DNA of 64,000 nucleotides. It comes from Arthrobacter sp. N199823 (GTDB lineage: Bacteria > Actinomycetota > Actinomycetes > Actinomycetales > Micrococcaceae). Within the stretch, counting starts at the first letter, position 1. Each line of letters starts with the position of its first letter. A program made the translations under genes and the position numbers. Shown here in pieces: positions 36,071-44,171 of the stretch. The stretch spans positions 145,607 to 209,606 of the forward strand of contig NZ_PJIN01000006.1 of the NCBI RefSeq assembly GCF_002929705.1, read 5' to 3'. The notes under the pieces are model-generated. The model was not told the DNA's origin and searched no databases. It worked only from the letters and a program-made list of their open reading frames with translations.

Positions 36071-36361
36071 TTAGCCGCCGGCCACGGACTGAATAATCAT
36101 CAGTTCCTGGCCGGCCGCTATGCGCGTTTTTAGCCCGTCGAGCCGCCGCACGTCCTCACCGTCAAGGTAAATATTTACGTAACGGCGCAGCGCCCCAGTT
36201 TCGTCCCGCACCCGCCGGCCAAACACGGGAAACTCGGCGACAACGGCATCCAGCAACTGGGCCACAGTTGCCCCGTCGCCCACATCCAGCGCCAGCTCCG
36301 CACTGTTCCCTACCAAAGGCTGCAGTAGTCTGGGCACCAGTAGAGTCACTTCTCCTGTCAT
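36071..36361 (-). CDS. MoaD/ThiS family sulfur-carrier-like protein
   Basis: A 96-residue beta-grasp protein. The C-terminal SVAGG ends in the di-glycine that is thiocarboxylated in MoaD/ThiS sulfur carriers. GATVAQLLDAVVAEFP and RRYVNIYLDGEDVR are the usual blocks. It is the second gene after a BNR-repeat protein, and its start lies 11 nt from that gene's stop; an alternative ATG at 36370 is also possible. In actinobacteria these two genes often travel together, but the sulfur acceptor or pathway is unknown. No MoeB/ThiF-type activating gene is adjacent. Confidence 0.85.
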   Translation of the reverse strand: MTGEVTLLVPRLLQPLVGNSAELALDVGDGATVAQLLDAVVAEFPVFGRRVRDETGALRRYVNIYLDGEDVRRLDGLKTRIAAGQELMIIQSVAGG

Positions 36362-36371
36362 GAGCGCCATC

Positions 36372-37490
36372 CTAGGCAAGCCCGACGGCGGCCGCACGGA
36401 CACACAAAACATCTGGCAGCTGATTCAGGACGGGAACAAAATGCCCTCCCTCATCGGCGCTGGCGTAGACCGTTCCGCCGCGGGTGCCGAAGAACAGCCC
36501 CACCGGCTCGAAGGTGTCCACTGCTGCGGCATCGCGCAGGACCACGTTGTACTCGGGCTGCACTAGGCCGTCAGTCAAGCATGTCCACGACACCCCGGCG
36601 TCGTCAGTCCTATGCACCCCAAGCTGCCCATCCGGCGGGATTCGTTGATAATCGGCGGCAATGGGGATGACCCAGGCCGTGTCCGAGCGCCGCGGATGGG
36701 TAAGGATGGTGAAGCCGAAGTCCGCGGGCAGGCCGGCGGCAATGTAATCCCAGGAGTCGCCATTGTTGGCACTGCGATAAACGCCGCCATGATTTTGCGC
36801 GAAGAGCACTTCCGGATGGTTGGGATCGCGGGCTATCTTGTGCACGCATTGGCCGAATTCCGGGGTTTCCTCCGGCATGAAGCTGGCACCAATCCCCTTA
36901 TTCCGTGGCATCCAGGACCCTCCGGCATCCGTGCTGCGGTAGACCCCGCCGGTGCTCATGGCGACATGAATGGTGTCCGGATCGGCAGGGCTGGGCAAAA
37001 CGGTATGTGCCGCTGCTCCGCCGAAACCTGCGCCCCATTCGCTGCGATGCGGGTGGTCCCAGAGGCCTCGATTGAGTTCAAAATGCTCGCCGCCGTCGGT
37101 GGATTTCCACACAGAAATGGGTTCACAACCAGCCCACACCACGTTGGGGCGCTCGGCGCTGTCCGGCTGAATTTGCCACACACGTTCCAGAGCGGCCCCG
37201 GTGTCCGCCGGGAAGGTGATGGCACCAAGCTCTGGCTCCTGCCAGGTGGCACCAAAGTCGTCAGAGTGCGCCACGGTGGGGCCCCAATGTTCACTGCGCA
37301 GGCCCACCATAATCCGGGTACGCCCACCTCGTGTATCGATACCGATGCTAGGGATCTCCTGCATCAGAAAATGCGGGCCCGTGAAAGTGTAGTTTTCCCG
37401 GTCCTCACTGGTACCCAGCCAAAGCCCCTTTTTGGTGCCCACGGCCAGTAGCGTCAACGCTCCGTTGTCAGATTCAGCTCCATTGCTCAT
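36372..37490 (-). CDS. WD40/YVTN/BNR-like repeat protein (sialidase-like propeller)
   Basis: A 372-residue predicted beta-propeller with several BNR/Asp-box repeats: SDDFGATWQ, STDGGEHFE, STDAGGSWM, SANNGDSWD, TDDAGVSWT and SADEGGHFV. Asp-boxes occur in sialidases, but I see no signal peptide and no clear sialidase Arg triad, so an enzymatic role is not supported. The ATG at 37490 is favoured over 37526 because the sequence between does not look coding. It is co-transcribed with the MoaD/ThiS-like gene. It is divergent from csoR. Confidence 0.82.
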   Translation of the reverse strand: MSNGAESDNGALTLLAVGTKKGLWLGTSEDRENYTFTGPHFLMQEIPSIGIDTRGGRTRIMVGLRSEHWGPTVAHSDDFGATWQEPELGAITFPADTGAALERVWQIQPDSAERPNVVWAGCEPISVWKSTDGGEHFELNRGLWDHPHRSEWGAGFGGAAAHTVLPSPADPDTIHVAMSTGGVYRSTDAGGSWMPRNKGIGASFMPEETPEFGQCVHKIARDPNHPEVLFAQNHGGVYRSANNGDSWDYIAAGLPADFGFTILTHPRRSDTAWVIPIAADYQRIPPDGQLGVHRTDDAGVSWTCLTDGLVQPEYNVVLRDAAAVDTFEPVGLFFGTRGGTVYASADEGGHFVPVLNQLPDVLCVRAAAVGLA

Positions 37491-37600
37491 GCTTTCAATT
37501 CGAGCACCGCAGCACCGAGACAGCAAGGGTTTTGAGCCGGTAACTTTCCACGGCGGCGTCCCACTGATGGCGTGCGGTCCTCAGTCAGCACCCACCCCCA

Positions 37601-37643
37601 TACCCCCTAGGGGTACTTGACGCATACCCCATGGGGGTATACA
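37601..37643 (+). promoter_or_regulatory. csoR-copZ-copA promoter with two CsoR-type palindromes
   Basis: TACCCCCTAGGGGTA (37601-37615) and ATACCCCATGGGGGTAT (37624-37640) are G/C-tract palindromes of the kind bound by CsoR-family copper sensors. The second lies between TTGACG (37617-37622, -35) and TATACA (37638-37643, -10), so apo-CsoR bound there would cover the promoter and copper would release it. The -10 lies only 8 nt before the ATG at 37652, so the mRNA is probably leaderless or nearly so. Confidence 0.78.
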
Positions 37644-37651
37644 TTGAGGAT

Positions 37652-37966
37652 ATGGAAACAGAAACTCACACCCACGGTTACTCGGAGGAGAAGCAGGCTT
37701 ACCTGCGCCGACTCAAACGCGCCGAAGGCCAGGTCCGCGGCATCGCCCGGATGGTTGAAGAGGACAAATACTGCATCGACATCCTCACCCAGATGGCCGC
37801 CGTCAACAAGGCCCTGCACGCTGTCAGCATTGGCCTGCTTGAGGACCACATTGCCCATTGCGTGGTCAATGCAGCCCACGAATCCGCCGAAACCGGCAAC
37901 CCGGAAATCGTTGCAGCGAAGGTTTCCGAAGCAACATCCGCCATTTCACGTCTACTCAGGAGCTAA
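37652..37966 (+). CDS. csoR: CsoR-family copper-sensing repressor
   Basis: A 104-residue all-helical repressor that leaves DNA when it binds Cu(I). YLRRLKRAEGQVRGIARMVEEDKYCIDILTQ carries the first Cys ligand, and EDHIAHCVVNA carries the His and second Cys, giving the C-H-C set of the family. It is the first gene of csoR-copZ-copA. An in-frame ATG at 37631 lies inside the promoter palindrome, so the ATG at 37652 is chosen. It probably regulates its own operon through the two upstream palindromes. Confidence 0.92.
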   Translation: METETHTHGYSEEKQAYLRRLKRAEGQVRGIARMVEEDKYCIDILTQMAAVNKALHAVSIGLLEDHIAHCVVNAAHESAETGNPEIVAAKVSEATSAISRLLRS

Positions 37967-37971
37967 TCATC

Positions 37972-38199
37972 ATGAGCCACACCTTCACCGTCAACGTTTC
38001 CGGCATGACCTGCGGGCATTGCGTCAGCTCCGTCACCGAGGAACTGAGCGGCCTGCCGGGCGTCGAAAACGTCGCCATCAACCTCAACACCGGCGGACTT
38101 TCCGAGGTCACCATCACCTCAACCCTGACCCTGGATTCCGCTGAGATCGGTGAGGCCGTCGCCGAAGCCGGCTACCTCGTCGTATCCAATAATGCGTAA
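37972..38199 (+). CDS. copZ: Copper chaperone, HMA domain
   Basis: A 75-residue soluble HMA protein that carries Cu(I) to CopA. The metal site is MTCGHC near residue 13. The rest matches the ferredoxin-like beta-alpha-beta fold (SSVTEELSGLPGVENVAINL). AGGAG lies 7 nt before the ATG, overlapping the end of csoR, and the two genes are 5 nt apart. It is shorter than the open frame, which extends upstream through csoR in another reading frame. Confidence 0.93.
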   Translation: MSHTFTVNVSGMTCGHCVSSVTEELSGLPGVENVAINLNTGGLSEVTITSTLTLDSAEIGEAVAEAGYLVVSNNA

Positions 38200-38223
38200 C
38201 TCGCCCACAGATTAAGGAGCGCC

Positions 38224-40575
38224 ATGAGCGCCTCAGATATTTTGTCCCAAACCGCCACACCCGGCCCCCGCATGGTCGAGATTGACATCGAAGGCATGAC
38301 CTGTGCCTCGTGCGTCAGCCGGGTTGAGCGCAAGTTGGGCAAACTCGAAGGCGTCAGCGCTTCCGTGAACCTCCCGCTGGAAACAGCCCAGGTCACGGTC
38401 CCCGCCGGCATATCCGACCAACAAATCATCGACACCGTCAAGGCCACCGGCTACAAGGCGCGCCTGAAGAATCCCCCCACTCCCCCCGCCATGAAGCACG
38501 ACGCCGGACACCCCCTTGCGCACGAATCCCACCCGGGTGCCGCGCAGGAGGGCGAAAACCACCACGCACCGGAGTACGCGGAGCACTCCGACCACGGCAG
38601 CCATGAGGACCATATGGCCCATGGCGGCACGGCGGCAACCCTGCGACCGCGCCTGATCGTGGCCGCCATCCTGACCATCCCGGTCTTCCTGGTTTCCATG
38701 TTCCCGGCTTTGCAATTCCCGCACTGGGGCTGGGTTGCCGGCATCCTGACCCTGCCCGTGGTGACCTGGGCGGCCTGGCCGTTCCACCGCGCGGCAGCCA
38801 TCAACGCCCGACATTTCGCCTCCACGATGGACACCCTGGTCTCCATCGGCGTCAGCGCAGCGTTCCTGTTTTCCGCCGTGGAACTCGGGCTGGACCCCAT
38901 GATGACAGCGCACGGAAGCGCCATGGCGGGCCACGCGCCCCTCTACTTTGAGGTGTCCGCCGTGGTGGTCACGTTCCTCTTGCTGGGCCGCTACTTGGAA
39001 GCGAAGGCCAAGGCCAAGGCCGGCGACGCTCTCAAGGCCCTACTCAGCCTCGGCGCCAAGGAAGCCACCGTGCTGCGCGACGGCGTCGAGGTCAAAATCC
39101 CGGCGGCAGAGCTGGCCGTGGATGAAATCTTCGTGGTCCGTCCCGGCGAGAAAATCGCCACGGACGGCGTGGTCACCGACGGCGCATCCGCCGTCGACAC
39201 CTCGCTGATCACGGGCGAATCAATGCCGGTCGAGGTTGCGCCAGGAGATACCGTCACGGGTGCCACGATCAACACCTCCGGCCGCCTGCTCATCAAGGCC
39301 ACCCGCATTGGCAGCGAAACCACGCTCTCCCAGATGGGCAAACTGGTCAGCGCCGCGCAGGCAAGCAAGGCCCCCATCGCCCGGCTGGCAGACCGCATCA
39401 GCTCCGTCTTTGTGCCGATCGTGCTCGTGATCGCTGTCATCACGTTCGTTCTGTGGCTGCTGCTCAGCGGCGACATCCAAGCTGCCTTCACGGCCGCCGT
39501 CGCCGTTCTGATCATCGCCTGCCCCTGCGCCCTGGGCCTGGCCACGCCCGTCGGCCTGCTCACAGGAACCGGACGCGCGGCCCAGCTGGGCATTCTCATC
39601 AAGGGCCCGCAGGTCCTCGAGGACACCCGCACGGTGGACACCATTGTGCTGGACAAGACCGGCACCGTCACCGAGGGTCGCCTGTCAGTGGTCGACGTCG
39701 TTCCGCTCACCCAGGTGCCGGCCGCCGAAATCCTGCGACTGGCAGGGGCCGTGGAATCCCACAGCGAACACCCCATCGCCCACGCCATCACCGCCCATGC
39801 CCGCGAGGCCGGGGCACTCCCCCCGCTCAGCGATTTCATGTCCGCACCGGGTGGCGGTGTGCGCGCCGTCATTGGGAACCGCACCGTGCTGGCCGGCCGC
39901 GCAGGCTGGCTGGAGGAAAACGGTGTCGAGCTTTCCGTTTCGGCTCGGGCTGAACTGGCAGCGCAGCAGGAGCGCGGCACCACAGCCATTTGGGTCGCGA
40001 TGGACGGTGAAGCCGCCGGGCTGATCGCCCTCAAGGACACCATCAAGGCCGGGTCGAAGGATGCCATTGCCAAGCTCAAGGAACTCGGGCTGCGCCCCAT
40101 CTTGCTGACCGGCGATAACGCCGCCGTGGCAGCCCAGGTGGCGGCCTCCGTCGGAATCGCAGCAGAGGATGTGTTTGCCGATGTCCTGCCGGAGGGCAAG
40201 GTTAAAGCTGTCAAGAAGCTGCAGGCGGAAGGTGCCACAGTCGCCATGGCAGGTGACGGCGTCAATGACGCCGCAGCCCTGGCCCAGGCGGACCTTGGCA
40301 TCGCCATGGGATCCGGCACGGATGTGGCCATCGCCGCCGCGGACCTGACGGTCATGGGGAGCGATCTGGGCCAGGTGGCAACAGCCATTGCCCTGTCTCG
40401 CAAGACGCTGGGCACCATCAAGACGAACCTGTTCTGGGCCTTCTTCTACAACGCTATTGGCATTCCGGTGGCGGCGTTCGGTCTCTTGAACCCGATGATT
40501 GCCGGCGCCGCCATGGCCGCCAGCTCTGTGCTGGTGGTGGCGAACTCGCTACGGCTGCGGCGCTTTGGCCGGTAG
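38224..40575 (+). CDS. copA: Copper-exporting P1B-type ATPase
   Basis: A 783-residue membrane pump that exports Cu(I). One N-terminal HMA domain (MTCASC at 25-30) is followed by a His-rich linker at about 85-140 (many HxH, HG, HD pairs). Then come membrane helices with the CPC motif (433-435), the phosphorylated Asp477 in DKTGT, the HP motif in SHSEHPIAH and GDGVNDAAAL of the hinge. The CPC type fits Cu(I)/Ag(I). It is the last gene of the copper operon. The final 27 nt overlap the 3' end of the convergent EamA gene. Confidence 0.95.
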   Translation: MSASDILSQTATPGPRMVEIDIEGMTCASCVSRVERKLGKLEGVSASVNLPLETAQVTVPAGISDQQIIDTVKATGYKARLKNPPTPPAMKHDAGHPLAHESHPGAAQEGENHHAPEYAEHSDHGSHEDHMAHGGTAATLRPRLIVAAILTIPVFLVSMFPALQFPHWGWVAGILTLPVVTWAAWPFHRAAAINARHFASTMDTLVSIGVSAAFLFSAVELGLDPMMTAHGSAMAGHAPLYFEVSAVVVTFLLLGRYLEAKAKAKAGDALKALLSLGAKEATVLRDGVEVKIPAAELAVDEIFVVRPGEKIATDGVVTDGASAVDTSLITGESMPVEVAPGDTVTGATINTSGRLLIKATRIGSETTLSQMGKLVSAAQASKAPIARLADRISSVFVPIVLVIAVITFVLWLLLSGDIQAAFTAAVAVLIIACPCALGLATPVGLLTGTGRAAQLGILIKGPQVLEDTRTVDTIVLDKTGTVTEGRLSVVDVVPLTQVPAAEILRLAGAVESHSEHPIAHAITAHAREAGALPPLSDFMSAPGGGVRAVIGNRTVLAGRAGWLEENGVELSVSARAELAAQQERGTTAIWVAMDGEAAGLIALKDTIKAGSKDAIAKLKELGLRPILLTGDNAAVAAQVAASVGIAAEDVFADVLPEGKVKAVKKLQAEGATVAMAGDGVNDAAALAQADLGIAMGSGTDVAIAAADLTVMGSDLGQVATAIALSRKTLGTIKTNLFWAFFYNAIGIPVAAFGLLNPMIAGAAMAASSVLVVANSLRLRRFGR

Positions 40576-41568
40576 CTCGGCAAGGTCGACTGCGTAGGAT
40601 TGCCCCCTGCGGGGCGATCCGCGCAGTTCGTCCAGCCGCACCAACACCACCCCGCCCATGATCGCCAGCCCGCCGAGCAGCTGGATGATGCGGGGCATCT
40701 CGCCCAGCAGCAACCACGCCCAAATCACGGCAAAAAGCACCTCAAACAGGGCCACAAATGACGCAACCTTGGAGCCGAGCCCCCGCGTTGCCACAATGCC
40801 CATGAGGTAGGCAAACACAGTGGTCACCAGCACCAGGCCCAGCACCGGAACCAGCCAATGCACCTGACTTCCGGCAAACACGGGGTTGTTGAAGGTGAAC
40901 GCCATGGGCAGGATTCCCACGGCGCCGAGCCCCACGATGAGTGCAGCCCCCACAGCCATGCCGCCGCCGGCCATGAGAACTGGAGGGACGTCGTCGTCCG
41001 CTCTGGCGGACATCACGAAATAGACGGCCGAACACACCGCTGCCGCCAGCCCCCACAGGACCCCCTCGACACTGACCTTTTGGCTGCCCGCAAGGTCAAG
41101 CACCAACACCAACCCGGTCATGGCGCACACGGCACCAATGATGGTCAGCGCGCGCGGCCGGTTCCGGGTGATGATCCACGCCCAGCCCACCAGCAGCACC
41201 GGTGAGAGATATTCCAGCAGCAGCGCTACCCCCACCGACAAGTGCTGGACGGCGTTGAAGTAGAACAGCTGGCACAACGCAATAGGCACCACGCCGTAAA
41301 TCGCGATCCGCCCCAAGGACCCTTTGACCTTGGCCCATCGGCGCACCAGGGTGATAATCACCGGAATCAGAAGGACTACGGCGGCACCTCCAATGCGGAC
41401 GGCGACAGCTGCACCTGGAGACCACCCGACGTCAAAGAGCGACTTCGCGAAGGGTCCCGACAGCGCGAAGGCCGCAGCCGAAACGAGCGCCAGCATGAGC
41501 GCAGGCGATGCCAACACAGTGCGTGAGCCCGTTGCGGGTGCAGTGAAAGTTGCAGGTGAAGTTGTCAT
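40549..41568 (-). CDS. EamA/DMT-family transporter
   Basis: A 339-residue protein with ten predicted membrane helices in two EamA halves. Helix ends show AFALSGPFAKSLFDVGW, LCQLFYFNAVQHLSVG, LLEYLSPVLLVG and GSKVASFVALFEVLFAVIWAWLLLGE, the standard second-half block. The family exports amino acids or metabolites; the substrate is unknown. It starts opposite a CGNR-family gene, with a short palindrome between. The 3' end overlaps copA by 27 nt in convergent orientation. Confidence 0.88.
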   Translation of the reverse strand: MTTSPATFTAPATGSRTVLASPALMLALVSAAAFALSGPFAKSLFDVGWSPGAAVAVRIGGAAVVLLIPVIITLVRRWAKVKGSLGRIAIYGVVPIALCQLFYFNAVQHLSVGVALLLEYLSPVLLVGWAWIITRNRPRALTIIGAVCAMTGLVLVLDLAGSQKVSVEGVLWGLAAAVCSAVYFVMSARADDDVPPVLMAGGGMAVGAALIVGLGAVGILPMAFTFNNPVFAGSQVHWLVPVLGLVLVTTVFAYLMGIVATRGLGSKVASFVALFEVLFAVIWAWLLLGEMPRIIQLLGGLAIMGGVVLVRLDELRGSPRRGQSYAVDLAELPAKAPQP

Positions 41569-41604
41569 GGCAGATCCATTTGTCAGCAGTAAAAGGCGTT
41601 AGAC

Positions 41605-41615
41605 TAATGACATTA
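41605..41615. promoter_or_regulatory. Palindrome between EamA and CGNR genes
   Basis: TAATGACATTA, flanked by C and C, is a perfect 11-bp palindrome 26 nt before the CGNR start and 37 nt before the EamA start. GTTAGACT just before it could be a -10 region. It is a natural candidate site for the CGNR protein. Confidence 0.55.
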
Positions 41616-41640
41616 CGCTCGCCACTTGTCAGGAGTCAAC

Positions 41641-42213
41641 ATGGTCTTTAGTCATGACACGGAAATGGCGCTGCTCTCTGCCGTGAACTTGATCAACACC
41701 GGCCCCATTTCGATTGCGGAGGACGGGTCCGCGACCGGGTCCGATGGGATGGAAACCGTAGCCGAGCTGGACGATTTTGTGCTGCGGGAACAGTTTTCCG
41801 GATCCCGGACGCATACTGACGCGGAAGTCGCCGCGGTGCGTGGGATACGCCAGGAACTTCGCACCATCTTCACCTCGGACGAGGCAACGGCTGTGGAGCT
41901 GGTCAACAGGCTGCTTGCTCGGGCGCAGGCGCTACCCCAGCTAGTGAAACACGATCAATGGGATTGGCATCTCCATGCCACGGCACCCGCCGCACCCCTT
42001 GCCGAGCGCATGGGGGTGGAGGCCGCCATGGCGTTGGTTGATGTGATTCGCAGCAAGGAACTTTCACGGTTGAAGGTATGTGCCGCCCCGGATTGCTGCG
42101 CCGTGGTGATCGATCTTTCCAAGAACCGCTCACGGCGGTATTGCGATACCGGCAACTGCGGAAACCGTGCCCACGTAGCCGCGTACCGGCGTCGTCAATC
42201 AACGCTTAAATAG
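41641..42213 (+). CDS. CGNR zinc-finger / ABATE domain protein
   Basis: A 190-residue predicted regulator. The N-terminal about 140 residues form the ABATE ligand-type domain, and the C-terminal CAAPDCCAVVIDLSKNR, RRYCDTGNCGNR and HVAAYRRR are the CGNR zinc finger, with four Cys ligands before the basic tail. It probably binds DNA and a small metabolite. AGGAG lies 5 nt before the ATG at 41641. It is divergent from an EamA transporter gene, which it may control. A perfect 26-bp-arm terminator follows 3 nt after the stop. Confidence 0.88.
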   Translation: MVFSHDTEMALLSAVNLINTGPISIAEDGSATGSDGMETVAELDDFVLREQFSGSRTHTDAEVAAVRGIRQELRTIFTSDEATAVELVNRLLARAQALPQLVKHDQWDWHLHATAPAAPLAERMGVEAAMALVDVIRSKELSRLKVCAAPDCCAVVIDLSKNRSRRYCDTGNCGNRAHVAAYRRRQSTLK

Positions 42214-42216
42214 AAA

Positions 42217-42273
42217 CGAAAGGGGAGTAGTTGCTAATGTTTGCCTGAAACATTAGCAACTACTCCCCTTTCG
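42217..42273. terminator. Bidirectional terminator, 26-bp perfect stem
   Basis: Arms at 42217-42242 and 42248-42273 are exact complements around the loop GCCTG. The core is AGGGGAGTAGTTGCTAATG. It separates the convergent CGNR gene and the sugar ABC permease gene. The perfect 26-bp arms make this one of the longest stems in the window. Confidence 0.9.
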
Positions 42274-42285
42274 CGGAGGAAAACG

Positions 42286-43179
42286 CTACTTCATGGTTCC
42301 TGCAGAGACCGAGCCCTGGAGCTGGCGCTGGAACAGGATGTACATGATCAGCACGGGCACAACCACAATGATGGCGGCTGCGAACAGGGCGCCGAAGTTA
42401 ACGGCGTAACCCATCTGGCCGGCATAGGCGGCGATACCCTGCGACAGTACGTAGTTGTCCCTGTTGGTGTTGATGGCTACCGGGATCAGGTACTGGTTCC
42501 ACAAACCAAGGAAGTTGAAGATGGCAACGGAGGCCAAACCCGGCTTGGCCATGGGCAGCATGACCTGGAAGAAGGTTCGCCATTCACCGGCACCGTCAAT
42601 CTGCGCAGCTTCTGCAATTTCGCTGGGCAAAGCCTTGAAGAAGGAGAAGAGGAAGAACACGGTGAACGGGAGCGCGAACGCCACATACACAATGATCAAT
42701 CCGGGCAGCGTGTTCAGGAGGCCAATGTTCTTCAAGATAAAGAACAGCGGAACAATGGCGAGGAAGACGGGGAATGTCAGACCGGCAAGCATCAGAATGT
42801 AGATGGCTCGCGAGCCGGGGAACACGTAACGGGCTAGAACGTAGGCGCACATGGCCCCGAGAACCATCACGATGACCAGCGCAAAGCCCACCACAATCAC
42901 GGTGTTGAAGAAGTACTTGCCAATTCCGGCGGTTTGCCACGCCTCGACGTAGTTCTGGAACTGCCAGTCAGCTGGCAATGAGAACGGCGAGGCAAAGATT
43001 TCACTGGTCTTCTTGAATGAGGACATGAGTGTCCAGGCTAGGGGAATCAACACCAAGAGGGCCCAGAGAGAGAGCATGACGTGCGAGACGCCAGCTACAG
43101 TCTTGTCACCATTGCTGTCTAATGCCTTGCGCTCCACATGGTCGTGCGAGGGCTTTTTAGTAACTTTGAGGGTCATCAT
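42286..43179 (-). CDS. Carbohydrate ABC transporter permease (MalG type)
   Basis: A 297-residue inner membrane permease with six helices after a basic N-terminus. The EAA loop is visible as EIAEAAQIDGAGEWRTFFQVMLPMAKPGL near 195-225, with the conserved EAAxxDGA...P pattern that contacts the ATPase. It is the second permease of an NgcE-type amino-sugar importer. Its start overlaps the stop of the previous permease by 4 nt (ATGA). No ATPase gene is present; in related actinobacteria such importers share an ATPase such as MsiK. Confidence 0.9.
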   Translation of the reverse strand: MMTLKVTKKPSHDHVERKALDSNGDKTVAGVSHVMLSLWALLVLIPLAWTLMSSFKKTSEIFASPFSLPADWQFQNYVEAWQTAGIGKYFFNTVIVVGFALVIVMVLGAMCAYVLARYVFPGSRAIYILMLAGLTFPVFLAIVPLFFILKNIGLLNTLPGLIIVYVAFALPFTVFFLFSFFKALPSEIAEAAQIDGAGEWRTFFQVMLPMAKPGLASVAIFNFLGLWNQYLIPVAINTNRDNYVLSQGIAAYAGQMGYAVNFGALFAAAIIVVVPVLIMYILFQRQLQGSVSAGTMK

Positions 43180-44171
43180 TCAGACACATCCTTGCTGCCG
43201 CCAGTCAAACGGTTCACCAGGAATACCAGTGCCGAGAAAATCAAAGTAATAGCTGCCAGCACCACACCCATGGCGCATGCCAAGCCGAACTGGTTCTTGG
43301 TAAAGGCTGTGCTGAACAGCTTCTGGGACATCACCAGAGTGGAGTTTTCGGGCCCACCCGTGGAGTTCAAGACTGACATGTAGACAAACGCGTCAAGTGC
43401 CAAGATACCCATGTAAACGTAGGCGGTCTGGATGTTGTCGCGAATGAGCGGGATCGTAATACTAATGGCGGTGCGGAAGCGTCCAGCACCGTCAATGCGG
43501 GCCGCTTCAAACGTTTCGGCCGGGATGCCCTTGATGGCGGCAATGAACAAGATCATGTAGAAGCCCACAAAGCCCCACACAATGACGAACATGGATGCAA
43601 TCATGGCTGTGCGAGCATCGCCAAGCCACGGGTAATTTTCAAATCCGTTCAGCCCGATGCCTGTCAGAATGCCGTTGAGCAGGCCGTTGTCCGGGTTGAA
43701 AATCTGCTGCCAGATAATACCAATAACAACTGCAGGAATAACGTAAGGAAAGAAGGAGATGACGCGATAGAAACCGGCGCCCTTCATGCCCTTAATCTGA
43801 CCTCGGCTACTGCCACCAATGGTGACAAGGGTGGCCAAAATCAGAGACAAAATGACAGTGATGACCGGAAGGAACACCGCGAGGACAACGCTATTGCGAA
43901 CAGAGAGCATGAAGATGTCGTCTTGGAATAGCTTGACGTAGTTAGCGAGACCCACGAACGGCATGTTGTTGTCGTAGCCGCCCCAGCTGGTCATGGAGTA
44001 GTACACCGCCTGCACGAAGGGCGAGATTACAAAGACCAGATAGATCGCCAAGGGCAGCCCCAGAAAGACTGCCATGAAGCTGATCTTGTCGAATGTCAGT
44101 TTTTTGCGGCGCCGCCGGGCGGTGGCGACAACGCCACCGCCCGATTGCACTTCATTTGTTACTTGAGTCAC
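43176..44171 (-). CDS. Carbohydrate ABC transporter permease (MalF type)
   Basis: A 331-residue membrane permease with six or more helices. The EAA loop is ETFEAARIDGAGRFRTAISITIPLI near 235-260. A basic RRRRKK stretch precedes helix 1 (the RARRRRKKLTF tail). Together with the next permease it forms the channel for the substrate delivered by the binding protein at 44168. It overlaps both neighbours by 4 nt. Confidence 0.9.
   Translation of the reverse strand: MTQVTNEVQSGGGVVATARRRRKKLTFDKISFMAVFLGLPLAIYLVFVISPFVQAVYYSMTSWGGYDNNMPFVGLANYVKLFQDDIFMLSVRNSVVLAVFLPVITVILSLILATLVTIGGSSRGQIKGMKGAGFYRVISFFPYVIPAVVIGIIWQQIFNPDNGLLNGILTGIGLNGFENYPWLGDARTAMIASMFVIVWGFVGFYMILFIAAIKGIPAETFEAARIDGAGRFRTAISITIPLIRDNIQTAYVYMGILALDAFVYMSVLNSTGGPENSTLVMSQKLFSTAFTKNQFGLACAMGVVLAAITLIFSALVFLVNRLTGGSKDVSE

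Noticed and set aside
36372-37490. Secreted sialidase
   Set aside because: Asp-boxes are present, but there is no signal peptide and no clear catalytic Arg triad.
38991-40421. Minus-strand open frame of 476 codons inside copA
   Set aside because: It is low-complexity Ser/Ala/Thr protein opposite a fully conserved P-type ATPase, typical of GC-rich antisense frames.
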